Positions 9,597 through 22,699 are shown, counted from the first letter of the stretch. The stretch: 64,000 nucleotides of DNA from Daedaleopsis sinensis (GCA_033807695.1 CM066304.1:806001-870000), one strand, 5' to 3'. The notes: a model not told the origin generated them from the letters alone. Made by a program: numbers and translations.

Positions 9597-10697
9597 CTAC
9601 TCTTCGATACGTGCCAGACACGATGGCCGGCGAGTCCTTTGAACGTAGCCAGATGGTAGGTACTCCAGACTCGGCCCTCGGTGTGACGAAGGGCCAGGAT
9701 ACATCGTCCCAAGGAAAGCTCCCGGGGTCGTGTAGAAAACCTGAGTAACACCTAAAGGAGGGGAGACGCTAGGCTGAGCCACATGAACATAGGCAGATTC
9801 GTTGAACGGCTGAATCGGGACCGGGACCAGTTGAGGTGCGTGGCGGCTGACATTATTTGTCTGCCACGACGCGATCTCCGCGGGTTGCACTTGCCACGTT
9901 GGGTGCGACCAGAGTGAATGGTACCACGGCCGAGAGGGGACAGGGTGCGGTACTGTAGGGAGGCGGTAGCGATAATGGGGATCGGAGGCCTCAGAAGAGG
10001 AGAATCCAAGGTTGACGACAGGCGTGGGCGAGTCCGGGGCGGTAATGAACGTGGAGGACGCGAGCGACTCTGGTAGTGAGCCTCGTGATGTAGGGGTTCC
10101 GGCATGAGTGATTGAGGTGGAAGAGAAAGCTTGGGTCCGGCCAAATTCCAGGTGTTGTGTGCGAGGCGACGGGTGGGGAGCGTCTACATCGTCGACGAAG
10201 GAGAGGTCCATGAAGCCGGCCGGACTTCTAGACGTAACATACTTGACGATGGGAGCGTATGGAGCCGCCCGCGGGGATAGCGTCGAGAGATGTGCCGGCT
10301 GCCGACACGAGTGAGTGTAGTATACAGGATCAGTATGAGAGAGACGCACCGTTCCGATGGGTGAAGGTCTACGAGGAGACAACTGCAGACGAGAATCTCT
10401 CCCAGGGGGGGCCTCCATAGCCTCCACCGCAGGATCGTACTCGGACACTGCAGACGACGTCGAGTTGGTCGACTCCGTAGCCTCGTCAGTGAATGACGGA
10501 GATGTCGCGCGAGACCGACTGGCTGGGACAGCTGCCTGCTCTCTCAGTAGCGCAGCTACGTCGGAGTAGCTCTGGATACCTTTCGTCCTTTCTACGTCTG
10601 TCGCAGCCAGAATCCGTGCTTCGTGCTTCTGGACTGGTACGAATGAAGGGCCGGCGAGGGGATGCGGTGAGGTGAGAGCGTGAGCGGAATGCATCAT
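9597..10697 (-). CDS. Ser/Pro-rich hypothetical protein
   Basis: Continuous minus-strand frame; the first in-frame ATG is at 10697 (MMHSAHAL), giving 366 residues. No known domain is visible. Composition is strongly Ser, Pro, Thr and Tyr rich with many phosphosite-like S-P pairs and a short region EYDPAVEAMEAPPG, typical of a disordered regulatory protein. No signal peptide or membrane helix. The unbroken length in a moderately GC-rich segment supports coding, but without a homologue it remains a prediction. Confidence 0.5.
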   Translation of the reverse strand: MMHSAHALTSPHPLAGPSFVPVQKHEARILAATDVERTKGIQSYSDVAALLREQAAVPASRSRATSPSFTDEATESTNSTSSAVSEYDPAVEAMEAPPGRDSRLQLSPRRPSPIGTVRLSHTDPVYYTHSCRQPAHLSTLSPRAAPYAPIVKYVTSRSPAGFMDLSFVDDVDAPHPSPRTQHLEFGRTQAFSSTSITHAGTPTSRGSLPESLASSTFITAPDSPTPVVNLGFSSSEASDPHYRYRLPTVPHPVPSRPWYHSLWSHPTWQVQPAEIASWQTNNVSRHAPQLVPVPIQPFNESAYVHVAQPSVSPPLGVTQVFYTTPGAFLGTMYPGPSSHRGPSLEYLPSGYVQRTRRPSCLARIEE

Positions 10698-11178
10698 ATA
10701 TACCAGCCTGCTGGGATTTTCCAAATGATTATCGGCGTAAAAGTGAGCTACTTGGTAGAGGGTGAGATGATTGAAGAGTATTAGCAAGGTTTTGGTGTAG
10801 CACGACGTACTGAAAGGACGTGGTTGCAGAAAGAAAGAAGAGGCCGTGGAAGTTCTCAGCTTGGACGCGTCTTAAATACGCATTGGTGGCTGACACGCTT
10901 TAGTCGCGTGTGGTCACCGTGACATGAACGAGACAAAGCGACTGCAGGACGGATTGGAATGTGTAGTACTCGGTACCTTTGAACAGCAAGATAACCCAAG
11001 GTATACGCGAATGGTATGCGCGTAAGGAAGTTGTATTGATCATCAGGTTGAGCTGAAGATATGTTATAAAGAATATCGAAGAATCCTCGTGATTCTTGTA
11101 CCAAATGTCCGAAAACAAGTATACCCCCGTTCACAGGTCGTAACCTTTGACGTTAGATTGCATAGGAGAATGAGCTGA
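10698..11178. other. Intergenic region
   Basis: Promoter side of the 9597-10697 gene and 3' flank of the ferric reductase gene, which ends at 11179. No further gene seen. Confidence 0.4.
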
Positions 11179-13708
11179 TTACCAGCTAGATCGTCAAAGC
11201 GTCAGGGTACACCGATTCGCATCTAGAGCCCATAGTCAAAGGACGTACCTGTAAGACTCAGAATGTAGATACACCTCAGAGCACACGGATGTTCCTGCAA
11301 GGATTGCAAGCTCCTGCTCCAACACTGCCCCGCCCACGTCGTAATTAAAAGATTCGGGACCACACGCTACAGACGGATAGTGTCAGCTCAATCTCGCGCT
11401 GTCCACGCAGTGACACGATGACGCACTGGCGACAGCAACTGTCCCTTTATCAGCGCAGAACTCCTTGACGACGATGGGGAGGTCAGGACGGCCGGTGTGT
11501 CGCGTTATCGTGCCGTGCAAGTCGGCATCTTTCCCGCTCTTGCCAGACACGCTGTCGTCCTCGATGGTAGCATTGACGTCCGTTACGTAGTACGCGACGT
11601 TCACGGACAGCCCCTCCGGGGCAGCGCTTACGGCGTTGCTGAGGACTTCGTCGAACCACGAGAGCGCATCTGAAAAATGTGTGTGAGAGAGACACCTCTA
11701 AGTTCTGGCGACGAGCCAATCAACTGAGAATGTACCGTTTAGTCTAACGGCCCAGACAAGGTAGACAGTGCGACATGCTGTCTGACCAGGCTTGAAGGAG
11801 CGCACGACGTCGAGGAGCAAGGGGACGACGAAAGTGACACCTGCACATACCAGTCGTCGATGAACATAGAGAGCATCGCCCTCACAAGCGGGAGCACGCA
11901 CCGGACCCTCCCGCGAGAAGCAAAAGCTTATCATACACCTTGAAATTCGCCTCCAAACCGCCGTACGGGCCATCCAGCAGGATATGAGACGTCCTCAGCG
12001 TCCCTGTCGTAGCAACCGCGGCGAGCCGGGCAGTGATCCCGCCATGCATACGCGCATACATCTCGATGACACTTCCACCGGATGGCTTTCCGCCGTTTCC
12101 ATCCACACCCATGGTCGCTTCGGGAAGCGTGGCGACCGTGAAGGGATGGGACGACGCAGCGTGGATGCCGAGATCGAGGAAGCGGACGAAGAAGTTCTGG
12201 CCGGGCCGCCAGGTGAGTGTGGTCGAAATGGTGATCTTGACCATGTTCTCGGGCAGGTCCTCGAAGGTGGCTTTCGCCCCCAGACCGTTGAAGATTGTGC
12301 GTCCGACACGGACGAACCAGGAGAAGAAGTAGAGCACGGCGCTCACAGCGAAGTAGTCCCTAGTATGAGGGAAGGTGAATATGACTATCATCGCTATTAG
12401 AGAAGGAAGAGGGAGACTCACCAGGATGTTAGCCGGAAGCTGCAGTGGATGAAGAGGAACACTACGAAGAGCGTGCTAGCGCTGTAAAGCAAGTCAGCTC
12501 GCAATATAAGAGAGCATGAAGTATGGCGTAGCGCATACATGAAATGCAGCCTAGCGATAAAAAATCAGCACCATCAACGACACGAGGCAGAGGTAAATGC
12601 ATACTTCTTGAACAGTTCATAGTATCGATTCCTGATGGGACCCCACGACATGAAGACTAACCAGGTCTGCGATCACTAGTCAGCATTTGATGACTTTCAC
12701 CATCATCGTGCAAGCTGTACGCACCTGAGGAATTAACGCAGCTACACCGGTCCAGTACCACGACGTCGTCTGCCAGTTCTGTTCCATCTCGCCAGAGCGG
12801 ATGCTCTGCACGATGAACGGGAACGTATGAATGAGAGACGTGACATCTGCACGTTCATGAGCCCCCCAAAAACATCACACGAATCGTCCGAGAGACAAGC
12901 GTACACATTATCCAGGCCGTCCACCGATGGTACACCTGAAGTTTCTCGTGCGAGACGCCCGTAACCATGCCGATGAAGTTGACCTTGGTGGCGAAGACAC
13001 TGGATCGTGCACATCAGCAGGGCTGCGAGCAGAGACCAGAAGAAAGACACGTACAGGAGAAACGGCAGGATTGCGATAGATATCCACCCGGACCTCGTTG
13101 CGATGGGCGGGCTATGCCCCATCGCTATGTTCGGCCACAAGTAAGGACGAGGGCCGAACGTCAGCGCTGCAGCGAGCCTATGTCAGCGTCCAGCTTGTAT
13201 CTCGCAGTGGCGTTCCGAACGCACCAGCAAAGAATACGATCAAGCTAATGACGATGATTACCGCGCTGAGGGGAGGCGAATAATACTTGACGAAGGGGAT
13301 ATAGACCTGCTTCGCGCCTGTGCTTCTCGATACAGCCACGATTCTCCTGTAGAACGGAATCTTCTGAACAGTATTGGATACCCTGCCGTCGAGGCTTGGT
13401 ATGAGGGTCTCAGCGAAAGCCGGATGTCGTGCGATCGTACCTCTCGTTCTGGCGCAGCTGGATAAGCAGGTTGACAAGCCCAAAGAAAATGATACCAGCG
13501 CAGAAGAAGTATATCGTGGTCCGTCCGTAGTCCAGATCAGCCAAGTACCACTTTCAAGACGGTCAGAATAAAAATTGGGGAGAATATTCAGCGTCAGGAT
13601 GACATACGAAGTGCCAGCGAGACTGGAGGAGCACCATCTGCTCCGAAGTCATCGCGGTGTAATTGTAGCCAGACGGCACCCTGGACGAGTGCCAGAGGAC
13701 TGGACGCT
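11179..13708 (-). CDS. Ferric reductase transmembrane component (FRE/NOX family)
   Basis: Fourteen minus-strand exons chain in frame: 13708-13608, 13550-13441, 13382-13225, 13166-13055, 12999-12905, 12846-12725, 12666-12605, 12550-12539, 12481-12422, 12359-11902, 11840-11736, 11669-11427, 11366-11249 and 11185-11179, giving 586 residues; the start lies upstream and is unresolved. It reduces extracellular Fe(III) (or Cu(II)) with NADPH electrons at the plasma membrane. Seen: the ferric reductase-like membrane domain with paired haem histidines (GVSHEKLQVYHRW ... SLIHTF, and KLHFIAS ... FIHC), the FAD loop HPFT, the NADPH sites GPYGG and LLAGGSG, TCGPES and the terminal E-S-Y-S-W. Introns are 53-66 bases. 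Exon 8 of those listed is only 12 bases. No iron permease or multicopper oxidase gene is next to it. Confidence 0.85.
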
Positions 13709-15869
13709 CTAGCCATATGAGTGTCATGAGAAGTCTTAGTCAGAGAGCAGGCAGTGCAGCGAAGAAGGGGTACGTGAAGACGTTGAAGAGCCAGCAAGTG
13801 CGGATGAAAACAGCCAAGCCCCGTTGTTGCGTTGGAAAATTCGAGGATCAAGGGTGTGACGGTGGTGTGACCAAGTGGTAACGGCGTGAGGTCACATGTC
13901 CGACAGGAAAGCTCCGTCACAATCGACCAGAGACTGGACCCTGCTGGACCATGTAGCTGAGTACCTTAGGGGATACTAGCCAGATACCAGGACGGGCTTC
14001 CGCAGAGCACCAAGGACAGTTATGTCGTCGCCGAGAAAGCTTGAAATTGATGTACGTTTCCGGGCAAGACTTGAACATTATTTGATGATTGGGAATGGTT
14101 GAAGGTCGATGAATTCACAGGTTCAGGCCGGCTTAGCGACCTTGAAATCATAGACCGCAAGTCCAGGTTAAACGATTCATAGCGTGGAAATTATTGCCTG
14201 CACTACCACTGGGGACAGTCGGACGCCAATAGAACTATACAGCCCCTAAACGCGATACGATGGAAGAAGAACACACCTCCGAGAGCGAGCATTCGGCCGA
14301 GAAGCCGCACCAAATGCATCTCTATCCATCGGTAGCAGACGTGCACTAGAACACAACCATTCCTGAATAAGGAGAAGGGGGCAGTACATAGGATGGTGAG
14401 GTAATACATACCAGGCAGAAGGTCAGCGGCGTGCCAGTACGTGGTGTACGACGCTTGCGCGGCGATTATGAGTTCTACAAGGCGGCTTGTCATCCTCTCC
14501 CTTCGAAGAACCATCCTACTCCAGCCTTGATACGGAAGTGATTAGCCCACCGGATGACCAGGGTTTGGATCTCAATTGTGTCCAGCCTGAGTATGTGTCG
14601 CCTAGATGGGTTGATCACATGGGTCCAGTTTCAGAGAGAGCATTCCAGCGCAGCACGCATGATCCCTTGAGCGATTTGAATCGGCCAGGAGCGTGGAGAG
14701 TCGTATAGAATTGAAGGCAAAAATGGCGCATTTATCCCGTTCGGATGACGAGTGTCGTCCACGGAGAACGGGTCAATGGCAGGCGGCATAAGTGTGAGGG
14801 CCGTATGTTGCGCGCCAAAGACACTGCCATTAGCCCGCCAGTGTGAGTACAGAAAAGAGCAGAGGTCACGGAACATGGAGGGAGGAGGAAGAGATCGGAT
14901 CCGGGATGAGGCATTTTTGCGTTCGAGCCGCAGGCGCTTGTTCGCCTCGCCCAAAAATGATTACCTAATGTTGAGTTTGTTATGATAACGGTAATGATCA
15001 GTACTTGTCTACGCCGCATTGACTCTTCAAGTTCCCATCATCACCGTGCGATCCCCTCTACCTCGAGCAGGCTTACCAGCTTCGCTCAGAGTTATACTCA
15101 AGATACACTGCAAGAAAGTCTTCTGCATACACATCATGTCCGGATATAGTGAGCGCTGACCATCACGGGTTACCCTTCCACGTTCTCAGTTAGTACTACT
15201 CTGTGCAAGCGGTGAGACAAGGTGAGAGTATTCAATTTTCAAATCCCTCATTACCAACCTATCTCTGGTACTCCTGCAAGGAAAACGGGGGGGTCCCGAC
15301 CCAATACCGAATGGATTAGCCTCAGGCTACGCATGTATCACACATACATCGTCGGGCACGCCGCACACCTACGTAGCGGACCCTCTACGTCATGCTCAAT
15401 CAAGGTCACACTCCAGTGCTCCGATTATAAAATACTGTATGAATCTACTCTGATGCACCGGTGTCACTTACTGACACTGGTCGTCACTGTTAGACTGTCC
15501 TCTATAGTCCACTCCGACTCCCGAGTCGTCCGTCGATCCATGTCGGTACAGCCACACATCGGCGGAAATATTCGCAAGCGTGTTGGAAATTAACCCGAGC
15601 GGTGACTCGAGGCGGTGAGTGTTCAGCGTTTATGTACTATGCTCTTCTGTTGAATGTACAGCATCTCCCTTGTTCGCGAAGATGTTAGCGACCTCGAGGT
15701 TGCGCAAGGGTCCGATAGTGACCGTACTCCGGGAGCCTACTTGGCTAATAGTGCCGCACTGCTGACGTCGTTCGTAACCACTGCAGCTATATATAATAGA
15801 GATTCCAGCGTCTTTGCTCTATCCACAACCCGAGTTCTTTGCTGCTGAATCCGTGTTACTCAACTCCCC
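13709..15869. other. Gap between FRE 5' end and the GPI-protein gene
   Basis: The first exon of the ferric reductase should lie between 13709 and about 14520 on the minus strand. A frame with PHLLALQRLH just upstream can be spliced to 13708, and an exon-like ATG frame at 14490-14402 ends in a good GTATGT donor, but I could not join them. Bases 14530-15869 show no supported gene. Confidence 0.35.
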
Positions 15870-16675
15870 ATGTTCCCATCTTTCTTCGCTATCGCCACTC
15901 TCATCGCCAGTCACGGTCAGTGGACTATCTAATAGTATCTTCGACCATCTAGACTCACTCTGTGTCGGCTTCGTTCACAGCTGCTGCGAGTAGTACCTCC
16001 TCTTCAGCCGACTCCCTCATCAAGCGGGCATATATCAGCTCAGTGGAGAATGTTCCATCAGCAGTACGTGGCATACAGTGAGTATAATCACAACATTGCT
16101 GACTGTACTGTGTGGTGCTACCACCCAGTGCGAGGATACATGCTCCAAATCTAACAAGGTAAGAGGCCTGGTCAGTCACAAACAGGCCATGCTGACCACT
16201 GACTGTAGCTCTCTGACACATGTCACACGTTCGACCCCAACACCGCAAACGCAGACTACCTGGCCTGCTTTTGCGGAGACACCCTCCACCGCACCCTCAC
16301 GAACTGCCTCGACTGCACGGCCGGCGCGGACAGCTCACGCGAGAACGCGCTAGCGAGCCAGCTCAGCGGTGAGTACTGTTACCCGCATCTAGTCATCGCC
16401 CTCCATCTCGCATGCTTACTGCGGATTTGCTCGAAGACTATGAAACTACGTGCAAGAACGTAGGGCGAACTCTTCCAGCTTTCACGCTCTCGGCCAGCAG
16501 CTCCTCGACAGGGAGTGCCACAGCGACCAGTCAGAGCGGGAGCACTGGCAACCCGACGGGCGCGCCCGAGAACAATGGCAGTCCCGGACACCAGAATAGT
16601 AGCACCCCAGGCATCGCGATCTTCGCCAGTACGCTTTTCGGGGCTGTTGGAATGGTCATTGCGAGTCTCGCATGA
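15870..16675 (+). CDS. GPI-anchored Cys-rich cell-surface protein
   Basis: Five exons: 15870-15915, 15981-16063, 16129-16158, 16209-16368 and 16437-16675, 185 residues. Residues 1-18 are a signal peptide. The middle has eight cysteines in the order CEDTC, C, CFC, CLDC, C, the same number as CFEM domains though the spacing is not a proven match. A Ser/Thr/Gly-rich linker follows (STGSATATSQSGSTGN), and the C-terminus is a hydrophobic tail (GIAIFASTLFGAVGMVIASL) preceded by small residues, as needed for GPI transfer. The protein is therefore predicted on the outer face of the membrane or in the wall. CFEM proteins bind haem or act in adhesion; function here is unknown. The third exon is only 30 bases. 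Confidence 0.72.
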
Positions 16676-17222
16676 TAGAGGCCCAGATGGTAGCAATAAT
16701 ATTGTTCTTCCGAGTTGAATTTCTGCCCAGTTGTTTTGCCACTGTGACTGGTACCTCACATCTAGATCTTAGATCTCCGACTCGGTCATTGTGAGTCGAT
16801 CCCGACGATTTGAGCAGCGGTCGAGTACGTATCCACCATCGGCGCCCTAGTACTACTACCTGCGCCGCAAACATGAATGGGTCATACCGGTGATAAAGAA
16901 TCCAAGGTGGCGCAGCCGGTTCGTGTCGACCTGGTTTCGACTCGGACACACAGAAAGGATTGTAGCTCGATCAGGAACGGACATTATCCTTGATGGTTAA
17001 ATGCAGGTTGCAAGCTATAACACATTAAGACAGCACTAGCAACTACTAGCAGCTCCAGACCAGCGCCACTACTTTCGGGTAAGTACCGACCTGCTCAAAA
17101 GAAATAGTGTACTTATTGAACACTCAATTTTTAGCCAGAGGCACCGTGCCATACTCCTTGAGGTACTTAGCTCCCCCGTCCTCACGTTCACGTCTTACAA
17201 GAATCACACTCTTTTCCCCAAC
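16676..17222. other. Intergenic region
   Basis: 3' flank of the GPI-protein gene and promoter of the next secreted protein; no gene or clear TATA box seen. Confidence 0.4.
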
Positions 17223-18321
17223 ATGCACTGTTCCTTCCTCGCTCTCTCCTCCCTCGCCGGGCTCATCCTATCTCTCTCAGGGGTATCTTCAGCGAATGCC
17301 TTCCTTCCTCTGCATGCATCGCGCACGACACCATCTACCTTCAACCTCACCCTTGGTGACGTCTCAAAGCCCCAATCCGAGTTTCTCCAAGTTCCCTCAC
17401 TCCCTGCCCGAAGGGAGACCAACGCCGAACGCCTTGCCCGCGGGCTGTCCCCGAACCGACCGCGCACCTACTACAACGCCGAACGCAACGCCCGCGGCCT
17501 TCGTGCACGCCAGTCTCCCACTCCATGCCCGATCCCGCGTCGCCAGGGGGTCATCACGATCGTATTCCCAAGAGGGGACTCGGACGCAGGCTTCCTGGGG
17601 AAGGACGATTATCTGGGGATGTACCAGTTCACGACGGAGATCGAAGACGCACTTCAGGTCTCCATAGGTGGCTGCGAGGAAGATATATTCGCAGGCAGCG
17701 TTTTCCACATCGAAACCACGGTGCGTCGTCTCGTCTCGCCTTTATTAGTCGTCAACTCTGCCATTCGTTTCGCATTCCAGAACGGCCTCGCGAACTACCC
17801 GTACCTCGGAGCATCAAAAAGCCCAGTCGCCACGAGCGCAGACATGACCGCTGGGTCCTACAACAACGTTATCCTCGATGGAACTATAAAAGGTACGTCC
17901 CGCGTTGATCGTGCAACTACCCCTGCTTGCTGCTTACCGCGCGCTCTGGACCGATGCTCGCAGCGGACCAAGGCCCCGCACAGAACCGCCCGTCCTCCTT
18001 CCGGAACTCTGTTCTCCCATCCGAGTCCGCGATGTGGACCTTCAGTTCGGCTGTCTATGAGACGAATCGGATCCTTCCAGTGTGGACGAACTCGGACGGG
18101 TCGATCAATACACAACTCACCATTGTGTTCGTCACTGATGGCACTAGCAACTCCTTCCAGATCACCGGCGACCAGGCCGCGTACGCAATTGAGTTTAGAA
18201 CCACGGTTTCTCCGGCTGTGAGTGCTATCCGCGACAATCTACTGGTGGTTGAGTACCGTACGCCTACTGAAGAATGGTTGCGCCCATGCAGATATTTACG
18301 CTGCTGGATATTGTACTCTAG
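17223..18321 (+). CDS. Secreted protein of unknown function with propeptide-like motif
   Basis: Four exons: 17223-17720, 17781-17892, 17964-18217 and 18292-18321, 297 residues. Residues 1-24 are a signal peptide (LALSSLAGLILSLSG). Residues 60-100 carry the repeated basic motif NAERLARGL and NAERNARGL ending in RARQS, which is a recurrent segment in agaricomycete secreted proteins and looks like a processed propeptide. The mature part has a VITIVFPRGDSD strand, GFLGKDDYLGMYQF, and NSFQITGDQAAYAIEF, probably a beta-rich fold. No catalytic motif is recognised. The last exon adds only nine residues (IFTLLDIVL), so the true end could differ. Likely an extracellular protein; role unknown. Confidence 0.7.
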
Positions 18322-18502
18322 GCACATCAAAATTCGAGGAGCTCGTGCCACGCTTAGAACACAGAGGACTACTATCTATCTATACACATGGCGGCTGTAG
18401 AATACACATAGACATGAGCAGCACGCTCGGAATCATGACTCGTCGCAGGTTTCGTCAACGCAGCTCCCCTTCCTGCATCTACCGCATCCTGCCGGGTGCA
18501 CC

Positions 18503-20833
18503 CTATAGCGTGTAGCGGTACCCACTCCACTCGTCTCCCCTGTCCTGCTTCGCCTCCACAACGCTGGCGTACGTCCCGTTTTTGGCGAGCTCCGTGCGCC
18601 CATCGTTGATGCCAGTGATGATCTCGTCTCGCTCGCCCCGCTCGCGCCTCGCGTTCTCGCGACGCAGCGCGAGGTGGTAGATGACCGCCATGACGAGCCC
18701 GATGGCGATGTACATCAGCACGATTCCGTGCCCAAGGCTGTACCACGGTGCGTCGCGCTGGCGGTACTGCGGAGGCGGGCACATCTGAGCACGCTTTGGG
18801 AGGGGGAAGGGGACGGCAGAGACACTCACAACGTTGGACGAGACGGCGCCGTTGATGTTGCCGAAGCTGATGACCATCGCGAGCGACACGCTGCGCTTGT
18901 ACGAGCCCTCGACGTTGTTCGACACCCACGCGATAATGTTCGGGATGCTGGGGTAGATGCCGCACGCGGCGAGGTACACGGCGATGTACGACAGCGTCGC
19001 GTTGCGAGACGCGATCAGGATGACGTAGCCTACCAGGCCGACGACGAAACACCCCCTGCGCAAGTCGAGTTCAGTTCAGTTCTCCGCAGACACTTGGACG
19101 CAGAAGGGGACGCACATGCACAGGTATCCGCGGTTGCCGTACCGGTCCGCGGTGAAGCCGACTACACAGGTGACGATGCAAGCGACGACGTAGACAGGCA
19201 CGCTCAGCAGGTTCGCGGGGGTCGCGCGATACCCTGGGCAGAGCCGTCAGCTACAGACGGAAGAGACCACCCTTGGTGCGAGTGCTACTCACCGAGTTGG
19301 TTGATGATGCTGGGCAAGAAGAGGGAGAACGCGTACAACGGTCCATCAGCGCCCATGTACAGCAACACTGTCATCAATTTTCTTTCAGCAACTCGCCTTG
19401 AATCAAATCTCGGACAAAGGAGACGTACTTCCAACCCAGGTCTTCCAGTCGAGCAGACTGCGCCAAATGTAGTGCCACTTGAGGTCCTCGCCCGCCGCAC
19501 TGAACTGGCTGTCGGACTGCAGCCGCCGGACGACCACGGTGCGCTCGGCCTCGCTGAGGAACTTAGCGGTGTCCGGGAAGTCCTGGATGATCCAGAAGGA
19601 CATCACGCCCGCAATGACGGTGATGAGGCCCTCGAGGATGAAGATCCACGCCCACGCGGGCTTGCCCCCGACACCCTCCATGTTCGAAATTGCGGCCTGC
19701 CACGGCCAGAACGGAGGCCGCAAGGCATATTTCACGATGAGCGCGGACCGGATAGGCCGCACGGGAGAAAGACGGACGCGAAGAGTAGCGTGCTTGGTCA
19801 GCTACGAAGCAGAAGACGCGAAGCCGGGAATTCGAAGACGCACCGCGAGTAGTCCTCCGAAGGCACCGGACACGGTCGCCGCAGAGAAGAAGAGTGCGGC
19901 GCGAATGCCGAACTCGGAGCGTTTGTACCAGCTGTGTTCGTTGAATGGTGAGCTAGTACTGGATGTGCGAGAGAACGCCGCGGGGCTCGCGCGGCGGCGG
20001 ATCATGCAAGGCACTCACCAGGAGAGGTAGTAGTTCACGCCCGGGAACAGGCCGGCTTCGAACATGCCGAGCAGCCACCGCATGCCTGTGCGCGAGAGCG
20101 AACATCAGAACGACGCAGTTTATAAATAAGGATCGGACGGACAGTCCGAGGTCGAATGGGGGAGGTCGGGAAAGAGGTGGAAACTCACCGAGGAGGCCGC
20201 CGTAGTTGTGCACCAAGCCTTGCACGGTCTGGCGGGACGCGTCGGAACACAAACCCATCGAAAAGAGATTCACGAGCGTACCATCATGACACCCCAAAGG
20301 AGCATGAGGAGCGAGAGCCATATAGAGGGCCGTAGTCGTTTGAGAAATACGTTAGACGGCACCTACAGCGACGCTGTCAGACGCGTTCCCAGCTTCGGTG
20401 CGCGGTGGGGGAGCACTCACCTCGAAGATGGCGTACGAGAAGAAGAATATCGTGAGCGCGATCAGGTATTGCTGGTCCGTGATATGCAGATCTTGCTCCA
20501 TATGATACAGCTGCAGGCAAGACTCAGTACTCAGCTGTCCGCTCGCGCACACAGATCGCGACACACCTTAGCATTCCCTATGCTCGTCCGGTCCAAGAAA
20601 CTGAGCAGATACAGGAAGGAGAGCCACGGCACGAGGTACAGGTCGAGCTTGCGGATGAGCTTCTTCTCGTCTACCCCGCTGACGTCGACGTGCGCGTTGT
20701 AGAGCGGGTGCTCGAGCTTCCCCTCCTCGCTCTCCGGCGAGGCGCGCTCGGCCTGGGATGCGCGCCCCTTCTCGTCCGAGTACGTCGACGCGGCCTTCAC
20801 TTGCGCCTTCTCGGGTTCTGTGTGTGCAGACAT
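18503..20833 (-). CDS. MFS transporter, allantoate/nicotinate permease (Dal5/ACS) family
   Basis: Eleven minus-strand exons: 20833-20567, 20510-20421, 20362-20282, 20228-20189, 20085-20019, 19931-19844, 19696-19429, 19367-19293, 19233-19116, 19055-18830 and 18766-18503, 527 residues, the normal length. Family signatures: VPWLSFLYLLSFLDRTSIGNAK in TM1 (split here as LYLLSFLDRTSIGNA), QQYLIALTIFFFSYAIFE in TM2, VPSN in TM3, NYGGLLG, then FEAGLFPGVNYYLSCWYKR of TM5, the loop DFPDTAKFLSEAER, and SSNVYRQRDAPWYSLGHG near TM11. The anion:cation symporter subfamily imports small organic anions (allantoate, nicotinate, pantothenate or similar) by proton symport at the plasma membrane; substrate not resolved. 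The acidic N-terminus (residues 1-60) is cytosolic. Confidence 0.85.
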
Positions 20834-22699
20834 GGCGGGACCGATGACGACGAGAGAGGGTTGAGATTTGAATGGAGAAGGAAAGGACGGTACACAGGAG
20901 CAGGAGCGTGGGGAGGCCGCAGGCTGTCGTGGGTGCTGGGAACCAACTCGCGACTTTATAACGTCGGCCGCGGAGGTCGGGTGTTGGGCAGTCCCTCGAG
21001 GCTCGCGGCCCCGGACCCCACCCCCACAGAGTACTTATTATATGGCGCGCGCTATGACGGGGTGTTTGCCGCGGAAATGCAGATAGCCGGGCTGAGTGCC
21101 GAAAAGATTAGCAAACAGAGGTCATGGGTTCGTCGCCGTAAGGAGCTTGATAATTCCGTCAGGAACGCTGGCAGATGAGCCGCTCTGCTGTCCATCTAGC
21201 TCGACGTCGCGCGCAGGGCGGTCTCAAGGCTCTTCCTAGATTTCACATCTCTGTACCTTGCCAGAACTTATAGGCCGGGGTCTCTGCATGTGAGAACTTA
21301 GCAATGGCAAGATCTCAGAAAAGTATTCAATCGACTGACTTTGATGCATTTTGATGGCTTGCGTCCGGCCCGGTGTGCCTGTCGTTCAGATTACCTTCTG
21401 TGGCTGACGGTGAGCCTCGTTGAGACATCGAATTCGCGTTGTCGCGAGACATAAGTTGCGAGAACAGACGTATCTACGATACTAGGCTCCGGGCGATCAC
21501 TAGTCCAGGGACAGAGGAAGAGTGAGAGTTCGGATTACGAGCGGACAAGTTCGCGACGAAGACGGAACGTACACAAGGGATCAGATGCCCGACGAGACCC
21601 AAATCTCCCAAAATTCTTCATGGACGCGAATGAAGTCGGAATCGGGCATGATTGAGGACTTGCGTGTGTGGAGCCATCGGCATATTACTGTGTCAGCTTC
21701 GACCCCGGTGCGGATCTCCTGCGGTCACTGTCGACCCGTTTGCTCCCAGGCGGCGCGCAGTTGAGATAAATCCTATCTATTTTGAATGCGTACTCGACTT
21801 GGCGTCATGATGAGAAACGCTCAGTATCCACATATTGTGGCTCAGTGGTGAGATCTTGAGAGTCCAGGATGATAAGGCGATGACAGATTGTCAGGAGGCA
21901 ACAACTCTAGAGAGAAGTGTAAGAGACGGCACTGCGACAGGAAGACTTGCGCAGAGCCACCTAGATGACAACTGTCAAGTTGCATGAGCTTAGAGAGCCA
22001 CAGTATCTCGCCTTATGTACGTCGCTGCTTCCAAGCTGATTAAGTGGGCGTATACCGAGACGTGCGTGCAACTCCGTGTTTAAGGATTGAAGACCGAGGA
22101 TACTGGCGCGAAGAACAGTGGTATAGAAAGTCTCGGTCAAAGCTGTGGATTGATCTGAGTGAATGTATGCCTAGAAGAGGGTGGACACGGCTTACCATTG
22201 AGATATGTTTCTGCGTATAGGGATGGATAACAGCAGTCTAGAAACGAGGAAACCATTACTGTGATATACAGCGGGCGTCAGGTACGGTCGGGAGATGTTT
22301 TCTTGACTCGCAGTCGCATGAGGGGGATCTTGCCGCTTGGTAACAATCTTCTAATGGACCGAACTCCTTCGCGAAGCTGCAGGTATTGCCCACAGGATCC
22401 TTCCAGTTCTTCTAGCAAAAGGTACTTCTAGCCCGGACTGACCTTACTTTGCGGGCATCATAACAACATATGTAGCGCGTCTCGCCAACGTCTCGCCATG
22501 AATAGGTTATGTACCTCTTTGCGCGGTTCACGACAAACAGCGAGATCTCCTGTCTTGACATTCTCCGCAAACGGTGTGTTGCTGAGATAGAGGGCGATGC
22601 AGGCAGAGTTTCAAAGGTCACCGGTCATACTTAAAAGTTAACACGAAGGACCGCTCTAAAGGCGCAGAGCGGAGGGAAAGCGCAGTGGCGGTGCGGGCC
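20834..22699. other. Intergenic region
   Basis: Divergent promoter space between the MFS gene and the gene at 22846. A minus-strand TATAAAG at 20954-20960 lies 121 bases upstream of the MFS start. I see no gene in 21200-22690. Confidence 0.4.

Noticed and set aside
14203..14514. Minus-strand 103-residue frame as first exon of the ferric reductase
   Set aside because: It has an ATG and a GTATGT donor, but I found no acceptor chain that joins it in frame to 13708, so it is not annotated.
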